Shown: positions 25,181 to 37,057 of the stretch, in pieces
Layout: each line of letters starts with the position of its first letter
Numbering within the stretch: position 1 is the first letter of the stretch
Assembly: GCA_001414345.1 (NCBI GenBank)
Contig: LLCB01000163.1
Location: 62,001-126,000 of the forward strand
Reading direction: 5' to 3'
Length of the DNA stretch: 64,000 bases
DNA from: Hymenoscyphus infarciens
Taxonomy: Eukaryota; Ascomycota; Leotiomycetes; Helotiales; Helotiaceae
Position numbers and translations under genes: made by a program
The notes under the pieces: model-generated
Database searches by the model: none
The model's input: only the letters and a program-made list of their open reading frames with translations
Told to the model about the DNA's origin: nothing

Positions 25181-28079
25181 ATATTAAGTAGTTTAAAGCT
25201 AAGCGTTTTTAGAAAGCTATAGAAAGTGTCGTACTAGACTTTAAGAGCTTATTTTAATCTATAGAGTGCTTTTTTAAGTTTATAGACTTTAGTACTATTC
25301 TCTCTACTATTTAGGAGTTCTATATAGACCTCTTCTTCGATATTACTATATAAGAAGGTAGTTTTAATATCTATCTATTTAATCTCTTAGTTTAGAGTAG
25401 TAGCGATTGTAAAGATAAGTTTATAGCTTATTAGCTTTATAATAGTAGTGAAGGTTTTGTTAAAGTCGATGCTCTCTTCTTATTTAAAGCTGTAGACCAC
25501 CTAGTAGGCCTTATACTAGGTAACCTAGCCTTTATCGTCTATCTTAAGTTTATAAACCTATCTACTTATAAGGACCTTTTAGTTTACTAGTCTATCTACT
25601 ACCTTCTAAGTGTTATTTTCCTTAATAAAGTCTACTTCCTTATCTTTAGCCTTTGTCTACTTCTTAGCTTTAGCGTAGGCGTAGGCTTGTTTATATATTT
25701 ATAGTTTAAAAACGTTGTGTTATATTTAAGCTAGTAGTACTACTATAAACTGTAACTCGTTGATTAGTTAGTAGATAAAGGCGAATAGTAGTAGGTTAGA
25801 AGAGAGTACTAGTCAAAGGCTATAGTTATCTATATAGTCTACTATATTGTTTAGTAAGGTTTTAAGACTACTAAGGTTAGATCTATTATTGTTTATAGAA
25901 GGTTATGACCTTTAACATATTTATAACTTTAATACTCTTATAGTAGTAGGTATAGCTAGATTATAGTATATGACGATTATGAGCTTTAGTAGTAGTAGGG
26001 TAGGCAGGGGTGTTACTTCTTTATTTCGATGAAGTACTAGGATATTATTTTCTAAATTATTAGATAGCTTTATAAATCTAGAGCCTTTAAGCTTAGGCAA
26101 AGGTAGTAAGTAGCCTAGTCTTAGGTATACTTATAGTTTCTTTATTTAACCCTTTCCTTCTAAAGGTATAAGTCTTTAATTATTTATCTCTTATTAGTAT
26201 ATCTTACTAGTAGTTTATAACTTATATTTATAAGACTTTTTAATTAGCTTTATAACTACTTTAGTAGTATCTATGGCGGCTCTCTTGATTTTAAATATAG
26301 AGTTAGCTTCGAGGTTAACTATCTTACTTCGTTGTTAATTAGAATCCGCTTTATTAAGTTATTAGTCTAGAGTGATCTTAGAGGCGGGGACTTTGAGTAC
26401 TAGTTCTTTTACTTATAAGTCGACTTATATTTCGTTGATATGAATATTGTTAGCTTAAACGATTTTCTTATTAGTAGTCTAGATCCGCTTAATATAATCT
26501 CCTTTGTAGCCTATTAGGTGTCTAGAAAAAGTTTAAGCCTCTTTAGGCTTACTCTTTTTAAGCTTATTTTTAAGAACTATATATTATAACCTTATAATTC
26601 TTAAATAATTAATATAAGAGTATAAGCTAGTAATAGCTTTAAAGGGGGAAATTTTAGTAGCTATGTAAATACGTCTTTGGTAAAGATAGATAGAGGTTTA
26701 TAATAATTCGAGCTAAAAGTAGTTAGTGCGAAAGTTAAGGTAGTGCTTTCTTATTATTTCTACTATCTACTATAAGGTTTAGCCTAGGCGTTTAATAGCT
26801 CTATTTATCTTGGGATTATTTAGAATTATAGTTTTAAGTATAATACCTTCTTCTTTAAGATATTTACTAAGAGTAGTACTAATATATTTATCTCTATTAT
26901 TACTATAAATATAATGGATCTGTCGTTTAAGGCGCTTATAAGTAGTCTTATATTCCTTGAAATAGGCTAATATATTGCTTTTATATTTTATATCATAAGC
27001 TTTTACGTCTTTTATTTTATTATAGTAAAAGTATACCTAGTATTAAAAACTAAATAGTCTAGGTTTTAGAGGCTCTATAACGTCTATATATACTAATTCT
27101 ATAGAGTAACGTCTAGGCTCTATATAGCCTAAATGAGGAACTGATTTTATACGCCCTTCTATATAGGTGGTATAGGTATAGTCTTCTATATATGTCTTTT
27201 TATCTATGCTATAAGATCTTTTATAAAGTGCCTCGATTACTTTATCGCTTATATATTCTAAGCGAGTATACTAAGTTATATTTACTAGCTTATTAGTATA
27301 GGCGATCTAGGCTTTAGCTAATGTTTTAGAGTGTAGGCGAGGGCGTAGTAAGAGCTTATATTAGCTTAGAAGTACTAGAAGTCCTTTATACTCTATAGAT
27401 TGAATTATAGTACTAGGAAGAGTTCCTAGTATTAATATTTAAAGGTTGCCTTTAATAGTGAGTTTATAGACGTATAGGTTTTTAGTATTTAGTAGAGTCT
27501 AAATATACCTATATGTCTTCTATAAGTCTACCTAGAGTCTCTTATTTAGTAGCTATAAGAAAGAAAGAAGGTTAGCTCTTAGAGTAGAGTAGTAGAGTAT
27601 ATTAGATAGTAGTAGTATCTATAGTCTAGTTTCTATTTCTATAACTAACTTTACTATTCCTTTAGAGATAATAGGTAATTATATTCTACTAATGCCTGCT
27701 ACTACTTATAGTTTGTTAGAGTCTAGAGGCTCTAGATTTATAAAGAGTAACTTCTAATAATAGATAGATTTAGAGTACTTATTATTAATAATCTATCTTT
27801 ATAATAAGGATTTAGGTGTTAAGGCTTTTAGTGTTTTAAGATTTAGTATAAGATATACTATCTAGGCTTAATAAGAGATAGAGTAGTAGTCGGCTTTATT
27901 ATTTTAGTTAATAACTAATAGTCTTGTAAATACTATAGTAGTAGTCTTAGTATTCTTATCTCTTAGCTTCTTTTTCCGATCCTAGGTGTTATTTTAGAGG
28001 CGAGGACGCTTCTTATGTTTGGTAGCTTTTATAGCTGCCTTATTAGCTATTTGCTTATTATAAGCTAGCTTTAGATGAG

Positions 28080-28140
28080 GATGTTTTTTGATATAGTTTG
28101 CTTCTAGATAATATATTTTTCTATAGTATATATATTTTAG
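28080..28140 (-). pseudogene. Gag zinc knuckle relic of Copia element E
   Basis: The minus strand reads YYRKIYYLEANYIKKHPHLK, a CX2CX4HX4C knuckle in which Cys and His codons became Tyr. The basic stretch HKKRPRL downstream fits a Gag C-terminus. Confidence 0.6.
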
Positions 28141-29683
28141 TGTTTTATTAGTTTTAGATTGTTTGTAAGTAAGTATACCTGTTATTATGTTATTAGTATC
28201 TATGGTTATATACTATTCCTCTTTTTAGACTACTACTATAAGTTTACTAATAGATGTGATATAGCTAGTATTATTAACGTAGTTATAAGTCTAGGCCTAA
28301 TGTCCTTTAAAAGTGTTATATGCTAGAGTAAGGCTGAATATATAGAGTTAGCTAAACTAAGGATCCTTTAGTTTAGTGTCTAGTGAGATAAGTAAGAGCT
28401 TATAATCGATTTAGAGGAACTAAGAGTTATACTCTTAGATAGAGGCGAAGACGTTAAGCTATAAGGATAAGAGCTTATCTATAAGTCGATTAAATTATAC
28501 TAATCTTTTAAGCTAAAATCTATTCTTAAGTTTTATAAGAAGTTATAGGATATTATTACTATTATTCTTAATATAGTTCCTAGCTAGAAAGCTATACTTA
28601 CTATATATTATATAGGATCTAACGTCTAAGAATTTAATCTATTCTTTATCCTCCTTTCTATATTCTTTTTTCTTAGTTACTATTAGTTTTAAGATAGTAG
28701 CTTATCTAAGACCTATAGCTTATACTACTAGGAAGGTATCTAGTCGCTACTTCTTATAGGTAATAAGCTACTTATAGTAGTAGTCTTTAATATAGAGGCT
28801 ATTAACGACTCGTCTTTCCTATTTAGTCTAGTTAGCTTTATCGAGCTCTTAGATATTATTCTAAGTTTAATTTTTAGTAGATATAATTAAGGAGAACTAA
28901 GTAGGCTAGGAGTAGAGGAGGTAAGAGTAATAAGTAAAGGTTCTTTAGTATAGAGTCTAAAGATGTTTATAGAGCTTAAAGAGGGAGGAAGAAGTTCGTT
29001 TTCTAATAAGAATAACTTAGTAGTATTAGAGCTAGTGTTAGTTTCGGATTCGGTTTCGGATTCGGATTCTAAGGGTATATAGTTAGAGTCTTTGAGTAGA
29101 TTGTCTTTATAGAAGTGTTTAGGATAAGTTTAAAGAAGAGTTTGAGTATAATAGGGAAAAAGATTAAGCTTAAAGTATAATATAGGTAAGTACTATCTTG
29201 TTTTCTTTATTATTTAATAGGCTAGGAAGCGCCTTCTTAAGGCTGCTCTTAGCCTTTCTCGACTTATTCTAAATTAGCTCTTAGTGATCTCTTAAGACCT
29301 TATTTCTTTTAATATATTTATTTTAAAATTTTCGCTTATATTAATATGATTTTGTAAGCTATCTAGGTAGTATATTAAGAGGTTAGTGTTTTTAACTTCT
29401 TTAAGGTCGCTGAGTTTTTTACTACTAGAGAGCTATATAAGCTAGGTTAGAGGTCGACCTAGTATTTTAGTACTTAGGTGTCTTAGTACTTTTATTATAA
29501 TATATGTTAAGATGAATTAGAGGTAGTAATACTAGGTATAATAGATATAAGAGATCCTGTTTTTAAATTATAATAACTTATATATCTATTAGTAGAACAC
29601 GCTTATACTAGGTTAAGGAATTATTTAGAGACTTAGTAGTAATTTAATTAATAAGTCTAGGGTGGAATTCTAGGCTTATAACC

Positions 29684-29813
29684 TATTAAAAGGATAGTAT
29701 AAGTTTTAATATAATTATATTACTTAAGTAATTCTAGAGGGGAATTGCTCTCTACTTATATACAAGAGGGTTTGGGAAGACCCACATCACGTGATAGGTA
29801 CGGATGTTCAACA
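29684..29813 (-). repeat. 5' LTR of Copia element E, primer-binding site adjacent
   Basis: 130 bp matching 21868-21997. The primer-binding site complement lies at 29673-29683. The outer end is intact while the inner end is RIP-mutated, the mirror image of the other copy. Confidence 0.92.
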
Positions 29814-29901
29814 TACCTCACTCTTATCCTTCTCCTACTCTTATCCTTCTCCCACCCTCTCCTACACTCTCTTAGTATACGTAATATATAGAAGAATAGA
29901 A

Positions 29902-30030
29902 TAAGAGAGCAAGAGAGTAAGAGAGCAAGAGAGTAAGAGAGCAAGAGAGTAAGAGAGCAAGAGAGTAAGAGAGCAAGAGAGTAAGAGAGCAAGAGAGTAA
30001 GAGAGCAAGAGAGTAAGAGAGCAAGAGCAA
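29902..30030. repeat. 16-bp minisatellite in element D
   Basis: About eight copies of GAGAGCAAGAGAGTAA. It creates a spurious Leu/Ser-rich minus-strand frame that is not a gene. The left arm of D carries comparable purine-rich DNA at 21,711-21,790. Confidence 0.9.
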
Positions 30031-31414
30031 GGGGGCAAGAGAATAGGGTAATATAGTTTAAGATTTGCTATGTCTCTTAACTTTTGTAATTTGCGATTTG
30101 CGATTTGCGATTTGCGATTTAGTCGATTCCGGCTTTTGGTATATACGGGACGCCCTAGCTGGCTAAAGGCGAAGTTGTTGCCGAGTTGTCGAAGTTGAAA
30201 TTGTTGTCTAAGTTCGAGACAACAAAAGGAGTAGTTTCGGCTGGTTAAATGAACTTAATGCCAAAGTTGTTGTATTGCCTTATTCCCTTCGAGGGTACTT
30301 AAGGACTTAATCGTCATCTTCCGATTTCGAAGAAGAGTCGCTATTATATTGTGGGGAGCTTGGAGCTAGATGGGTATTCTGAACCGAAGTGTTTCTTAGC
30401 AAAGTTGTAATTCTAGCGTCTCTTAAGTATAGTAGACGCGTTTCAGAGCTGAGGTATGTATCCCACATATAGAAGAACCGTTCTAATTCCCTCCGAGTAT
30501 GGCCGTACTCGAAAAGCGAACGTTTCTTTAGTGTAATCTTCTCCTAATTCCACTTCTATCTCTTTTAGATAATGTTCAGTCGGTATTATTAAAGATAGCG
30601 ATAACTTAGCTAAGAGCTCGCTTCTGAGTTTCGTCCTAATAGAAAGCGTATTTCGACTGATTTGTATCCGATTCGAGAGAAGTAGTAGGAAGGCATCAAG
30701 GGTAGCGGTGTCTTTTAAGCGAAAAAGGTCTAAAATTCAGGCTTTGAAAAGCAAAGGAGGGTTCGAACGAAGGTTTAAAAGAGGGTCGGATTGAGGAGGG
30801 TTCAGAGGTGGGTTGTTTTTGACTTTAAAGTTTGCTTATAATTTTATCTATCTTGTCTAACCGATCGTTTGTCTTTTGTTTTTATACCTCTATCTCGTCC
30901 GAATATCGTTTGTATTTAAAAAGTCTCGGTTCTGGGACCTTTTGTGTTTTTCGGCGTATGGTTTCGGTTTGGAGAGGGTTTAGAGGGTCTTTCGAAAAGG
31001 GGGGTGGCCCTGGAAGGGGGTTGTCGCTCAACGCTATTCAGCGGAACTGTCGACATGATGTCGAATTAGGGGGAGGGGGTAAGAGCAGATTCGGAAGCCT
31101 TCTGGATGACTTTAGTATATCGACTTATTCACTGAACCTATGTATAGTAGTCCTTATACAGAGAGGGTTATTAGGATTCTAAACACTTAGTGTATTTAAA
31201 TCCTATAACGTATAAGACACGATTTTTACTAGCTGTCTAAAACTGATACTAAACCTTGATATTACTAGCTGTCTAGGAGATCTCTAGAATCTCGGCTATT
31301 TAAGGATAGCGTTGTTTAGGTCCGATTCTGGCCTGAAAAAGAAATAAAAGCAACAATAAGCTCAAAGAGATATTATAAATACTATTACTAGCAAAGAAGA
31401 GTTTTTCCTTTTTA

Positions 31415-31727
31415 TATAATAGTACGAAATATATATAACTATAAAAGAGGCATATAGGAGTGCGTTTAGCAGAATAATATATATAGATACTAGGCTCTAA
31501 TACGGAAGAAAAGGAAAAACTATCTCTCTTCTACTCTAGGAGTAGGCTACTATATATAAGAGGTTTAGACTATATAAAAGGGTCTGAAACCGACTAACGT
31601 TATACGTCAGCTAATATAAAAGCCCGAACCTACGTAACCTTCCTAAAACAGATAATATAAGACAATAACTACTGAAACCTTATATATAGCAGGTACTTCT
31701 AGCTATCTAAGATAGCATACTATTACA
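31415..31727 (-). repeat. 5' LTR of element B (RIP-mutated copy)
   Basis: 313 bp, pairs with 20558-20870 and is more heavily transition-mutated. It is followed directly by the AGTAA duplication. Confidence 0.9.
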
Positions 31728-34700
31728 AGTAACCTAGTATTATTATAAAGGTTATAATAAGATAGTTAGCGCTCTTATAAACTAGAGCTAAGATAGTTAG
31801 AGCTATACTAAGTTAGAAAAATAAGTATAAATAATATATCTATATAGTTAGAGGACCTTATAATATATAAACTAATAAGTAAATATTACTTTAATTATGT
31901 TAAGAAATTAATTAAGAGGTTAGAGAATAATTAAATTATTAGCTATTAGAAGACTATTATAAAAATTAATAAGAACTTAAAACCGATTATAGTAAATTAT
32001 ATATATATAGTAAAATTGAGTAAAGAAGAGCGAAAAGCGATAATAATTAAAGGAAAGATACTAGTAAAGTAAAGATTAAAAATAATAGACCTACTTAATC
32101 TACTATATATTTATAAATACTCTCTTAATAAAGGAATAGGAGAATCTATAGTTAATAGATACTAATAAGATTAAGCTATAGATTTATATAGCTTAGTTAA
32201 GAGGCTAGACCTTCTTTAAGAAGAGGAGAGGAGATTAAGGTATATTAGTAAGGATATACTTTATTAGATAGTAGAAGGATTATAGAATATAAATAAGAAA
32301 ATATAGAGAATAGAGAGAAGAGGTATATATAATTAGAGAAGAAGTTAGAGATATTTAAAAGTAGGAAATATTAATATATAGAGAGTAATAAAGAGATTAA
32401 GTATTAGTATTTTAGAATTATAGTTATAAAGGGTTAAGAGGAATAAGATATCTAGAGAGAATAGAGAGTAAAAAGATAAACTTTACTTTTAGATAATAGA
32501 GGCTAGAAGAAGAAAAAGAAATAGAGCCTTAAAGTAGAGCTTAGTATATATATATCTCCTCTAAGCTTAACCTAAGATCTTATAATATAACCTTTCTTTA
32601 CTATAATAGATTAAAAACTTTTAGATTAAGTATAATAACCTTTTCTTTTACTTAATAATAAGTAATATTAAACTTAAATTAAATACTTAAAGAGTAAGAC
32701 TTCTTAGGTAGATTAGAGATAGATAGAAACTAGTTATAGATTAAAGATAAAGGTAAAAGTACTAACGTCTTAAGTATTATTAAGATCGAATATACTATTA
32801 TAATATAAAAATAAACCTAAAATAATTAAGAATAACTTATAAATTTAATAACCTTTAATATAACTAGGATAAGTAATACTTTAAAAGTTAACTCTATACT
32901 TAAATAAATAACTATTATAAAAGATTAACTATTACTAAATAACTATATTTTAGTAAAGTAAAGTAAGAAGCTATTCTATTACTCTATTAAATTAGATTTA
33001 GAGAGAGAGATAGATTATAAAGTAGATAATTTTTTAAGTACTAAAGACTATTACTTAGAACCTAAGAAAGCTAGCTCTAATAACTAGCTTAAGCTAAAAA
33101 GCTAATTAGGTAAGAGTAGAAATATAATTAATATCTAATTAATAATAAATAGCTAAGTAGAAGAAGAAGAAAGTAAAGATAATATAAGTAGTAACTTAGA
33201 CTTTAATTATAATATATATAAGTTAGAATTAGTTATTAGAAAGATAGATAAGGTAAAGAAGGAAGGAGAATATAAATATATAGTATTAGAAGATAGGATA
33301 ATAAGCTAGTTTAAAGAAGACTTTAATAGTTTATATAAACTTAAAGAATTAAAGGAAGAGAATAATATAGCTAGTAAGCTTAATATATATCTACTTTATT
33401 ATACTAAGAGGAGTTAAATCTATCTACTAATAAAATACTAAACTTTATAAGAACTTTTAGTATACTATATATAAGGTAAGATACTACTACTATAAGGAAA
33501 ACGATTTATACTTAAGCTAGATAAAAAGTATAAAGAATTAAAGATATTATAAGAGGATATAATTAAGATACTTAAGAATACTAAGTTTATAAATATATTC
33601 TACTAAGGACTAATAGCTTAGGAGTTAACTAATATAATCTATTAATTTAATAAGAAAGATCTAAAGAAAGAATTCTTAATATAGATAATAGAAGATAATA
33701 GATTAGGTAATAATAAGTATAATATTATTAGAATTATATATCTTAAAAAGGAGATTTATCTTAGAGTAACCTAGCTCTTATAGATTATTCTAGAAACTAA
33801 GAGAGTAGGATAATATTAACTATTAAACTAACTTTATACTCTACTTAACCTTTTTAATATTATAAAAGGAGATTCTAAGTAGCTAAATATTATTAGATAG
33901 AAAGTCTTAAATTAGTTAGAAATAATTAATATAAAGATTTAAAAAGCCTTAAAAAAGATAATTTAATATTTAATATACTAATACTTTATTTAATATATTT
34001 AGGAAAAGAGAGATCTTATAACTATATACCTTCTTACTATATAAGTTAATAATTATTTAAGAATATTTAAATAGACTTAAAGACTTAAGCTAAAGTAGGA
34101 AAGAATAAGAAGGATCTTTAGTATAAAATAAAGTTAGTAATAGAAGGTTAAGAAACCCTTTTAGAGAGAAGTAATGTTTTTAAAGAAGGCTATAAATTAG
34201 ATAACTTAATTAGTAAGATACTAGAAGTAAATCTATATATACTTCTTTTAAGAGTTATAAGAGGAAATTATAATATATTATAAGTATTATATATAAGTTA
34301 ACTTAAGAAACTTATATAAGAGAAAGAAGTAGAAAATAGAAGAGGAGAGTTAGATAATAATAATCTAAAACTAGATAAGAGTAGAGAAAAGGTTACTATT
34401 ACTTATAGAAAGAAGAAAATAAAGTCTATAACCTAATTATTAGTATAAGTTAAGAAGGATAAGGTATTAAAATATAGAATAGAGACTAGAAAGGACCTTC
34501 TAATATCTACTTTAAAAGATATAAAGATATTATTATTAAGTAAGAAGAAATATAAGCGTATAAGTAAAGTGTTTAATAAAAAGAGATATTATTTAGAAGA
34601 GTATAGAAAGAGTATAATTAAATAGTAAAGAGAGAATTAGCTAACTCTTAGTAGTAAGGAAATTAATAAACTATAAAAAGAATTCTTAAAGTTAAAGCTT

Positions 34701-36158
34701 ATAAAGCTTTATCTAGACCTCTTTAAAGTAAAAAGATAGTTATTAGATAAATATAGAAAGGATCTTAGATCTTATAAAGAAAAAGAGTAATTTAAGTTAC
34801 TAATCTATATATAAAAAAGAAAGGCTTCTAACCTTCTAGAGATAAATATCTAAGAAGAGATATAGTAATTATCTAAGAAATAAAAGTTATTAAAAGATAC
34901 CTAAGATTAAATTTAAGAAAAGGAGACTAAGATATATAAATTATATTAGAATCTAGTATTATACTTAAAATATAGTTATATAAACTAAATATACTATCTT
35001 ATAGAATTATAATAGGAATTAAATAGTATAGCTAGAGATTATATAGCTACTCTTAGATAATTAACTAATAAAGAAGAAAGAGATAGTATAGTATTAACGT
35101 TTAAGAGGAGATTAACTAAGTTAGAAAGAAGAGATTAAGCTTAATAGGTACTTTTTTAGAAAGTAATTATAAAAGAATATTTAATAATATATAATTAATT
35201 AAATATATACTAGACCTTAAGTAATATTAATTATACTTTAAAAATTAAGCTAAAAGAGTAGATAAAGATCCTCTAACTAGAGATAAAAAAACTAAAAAGG
35301 AAAAGGAAAAGTACTAAAAGCTAGTAAAGGAATACTAAATAAAGATATGTCTAAGGAGATACCTACCCCTTTATAACGTTAGGTATTAAGAAACTAAACT
35401 AAAAAGAAACTAGTACTTCTAAAGAAGAGAGTTATTAATATAAGAAGCTAGTCTATAGTTAATAGTCTACCTAGTAACGAAGAGCTAAGTATAACTCCTA
35501 TACTATAACGCTCTAGTATTAAAGTATTTAATAACTTTAACCTAAACCTAAATCTAATATTAAACTCTATTATAATAGAGGCTTCTACTCTTTAGTTTAA
35601 TACTAAGTTCTTTAATCTAAATAGTAAAATAGAATATAAGTAATAGATAAAAGAAGTTAAGATAATTAAGAAGGTAAAGTAAGAAAAGACTAATAAAAGT
35701 AAAATAGAATAATTAAGAGGAGTAGAGAATAGATAAGTAGAAATAGTATATTATAAATAAGTATATATTTAAGGTTATAGGTTAATTTATAAGGGATTAT
35801 AATATAGAGAGGAATCTAAAATATTTATATAACTAATTATATTAGTAATATAGGTATAGGTAGAAGGACACCTACCTTAAAGGGGAGGGGGATATTTATT
35901 AGAGCGATAATCGCTTTAGCGCTTATCTAGCCTAATAATTTATTTTGCCTATACTTAGATACTTAGGCCTCTTATAGCTAGTCTTCTCTTTTTATATTAC
36001 TATATAATATAATACTTTTGCCCCTTATCCTCAGACTCTAGGCCACTGCTATACAACGCACCGACGAGGTTACGTGCGACCCACCTCCAAACTAGGTAGG
36101 TTATTAAATAACTTCTCTGGTTAAACATTCTACAATTCTAGGTTCTTATGCCAGGTTC

Positions 36159-37057
36159 TTATGCCAGGTTCTCATTGATCCAATCGACAAAGTTACCAAG
36201 CCTTGTGTAAACACCCGGAAATCCAGCTTCAGCGCATCCCCTACCCCAAGAAACGACACCAATCAAGACGCCAGCCTCAACAATTGGTCCACCAGAGTCG
36301 TCCGAGCAAGAATCCTTCCCACCGGCGGCAAAACCAGCACAAAACATATTGTCAGTGACGGCAGATTTACTGTAGCTGGCCTGGCAAGAAGAACGGCTAA
36401 CGATTGGGACATCGACCCTTTGAAGGTTGGCTGAAAGCTTGTTTGCAGTCTCAGAGAGGAGTCCCCTGGATTTGTGTGTTAGTTCCGTTCATGTAAAAAG
36501 AGAAGGGGCACTTTACCAGCCAGCAGTGGTCACTATAGTATCTTCAACAGGATCAGAACCTTCGTTTGTAAGGCTTGCATAGCCAATGGTGCTGCTGGTT
36601 GCGATGGGGGAAGACAAGTGCCATATGGCAATGTCAGTGTCAAAATTGCTCGTGTTGTAAGATGGGTGAACAATGATTTCAGTGACGTTGGCGACAGTGC
36701 CACCTGAAGCATACAGCTAGGAAATAGTAAGTAACTAATTCTAAAAGCAAGAGTGAGGTGATGGGTGGAACCTACAAGACTACCCGCGCGGGCCTGCACA
36801 GTTGATGCAGTCTTGTCTACAGAGCAATGAGCTGCAGTGACAACTGTTTTGGCGTTCAACAAGACACCACCACAAAAGTGGGAATTTCCCTTTATAAGCT
36901 GGAGCGAGACGATGTATGGGAACTCTCCGGTAGCCGCCGCGGTTCCTCCAACGATATTTTCAAGACGCTTTGCAGCCATTGAGACTGGGTCCAGAAGAGC
37001 TGCGGCCATAGCGACCATGGCAAATACGACTGCGTAAGCCATTGCGAGAGAGATCAT
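36159..37057 (-). CDS. Secreted trypsin-like serine protease (S1) with substituted oxyanion-hole glycine
   Basis: Three exons (37057-36776, 36716-36517, 36465-36159; introns of 59 and 51 bp) give 262 residues. A hydrophobic signal sequence (residues 1-20) and short propeptide precede the activation site N|IVGG (35-38). The triad is His77 (TAAHC), Asp122 (TDIAIW) and Ser218 (DDSGGP). Asp212, six residues before the serine, sets Arg/Lys specificity. The normal CQGDSGGP reads CSDDSGGP, so the near-invariant Gly193 (chymotrypsin numbering) whose amide forms the oxyanion hole is Asp216. The enzyme may be weak, inactive or altered. Such proteases digest protein outside the cell. The gene begins only about 100 bp beyond the right LTR of element C, with its 3' end nearest. 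Confidence 0.9.

Larger units (their letters stand above)
21868..29813 (-). mobile_element. Copia-type LTR retrotransposon E, nested in D
   Basis: The 130-bp LTRs (21868-21997 and 29684-29813) start TGTTGAAAGG and end GTTCAACA, with a perfect TACCT duplication (21863-21867 and 29814-29818). Just inside the right LTR the minus strand reads GGTTATAAGCC, one transition from GGTTATGAGCC, the complement of the initiator-Met tRNA anticodon loop. This is the classic half-tRNA primer site of Copia elements and fixes the orientation. Zinc knuckle, reverse transcriptase and RNase H relics follow in that order on the minus strand. RIP has destroyed all frames. Confidence 0.92.
21418..30155. mobile_element. 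TA-flanked terminal-inverted-repeat element D (non-autonomous), nested in B
   Basis: Terminal inverted repeats of about 63 bp start CGGCATCCCGTATGTACC on the left and end GGTATATACGGGACGCCC on the right. Each runs inward into an AATCGTA/ATTTGCG subrepeat. Both ends are flanked by TA (21416-21417 and 30156-30157), as for Tc1/mariner-type transposition. Without the Copia insertion it is about 0.79 kb with no transposase frame, so it is MITE-like and needed a transposase in trans. Its insertion splits a TTTCGGCTGGT unit of element B. Confidence 0.85.
20558..31727 (-). mobile_element. Non-autonomous LTR element B, nested in C and carrying D and E
   Basis: LTRs of 313 bp (20558-20870 and 31415-31727) with a perfect AGTAA duplication (20553-20557 and 31728-31732). 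It is the same family as element A but its LTRs lack about 37 bp, including the GAAGTACGTCCGAAAGTCC part. The polypurine tract is again beside the left LTR (TCCCTCTCCC on the plus strand), so B also reads leftward. Its own interior is only about 1.8 kb (20871-21417 and 30156-31414) and has no pol. The rest is element D with E inside it. Confidence 0.92.
9347..36055 (+). mobile_element. Gypsy-type LTR retrotransposon (element C), RIP-degraded and carrying nested insertions
   Basis: The 159-bp LTRs at 9347-9505 and 35897-36055 are flanked by the direct repeat ACGC (9343-9346 and 36056-36059; the right side could be read as AACGC). A purine tract (AAAGGGGAGGGGGA, ending near 35892) lies beside the right LTR, so the element reads on the plus strand. 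Without the insertions it is about 11.9 kb. Internal order is gag with a zinc knuckle, a retropepsin-like site, reverse transcriptase, then integrase, which is the Gypsy order (integrase last). Nearly all CpA and TpG are gone and reading frames are full of TAA/TAG. It is interrupted by elements A (13555-17221) and B (20558-31727). The stretch 31,733-35,896 follows pol, and I could not recognise any domain in it. The element is dead. Confidence 0.9.

Noticed and set aside
29756..29992. Minus-strand frame of repeated Leu/Ser hydrophobic residues
   Set aside because: Produced by the 16-bp GAGAGCAAGAGAGTAA minisatellite running into the LTR of element E; not a protein.
32060..32560. Possible extra gene in element C if TAA/TAG are read as Gln
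   Set aside because: All three frames have similar stop density in this RIP-biased DNA and no motif emerges, so it cannot be told from chance.
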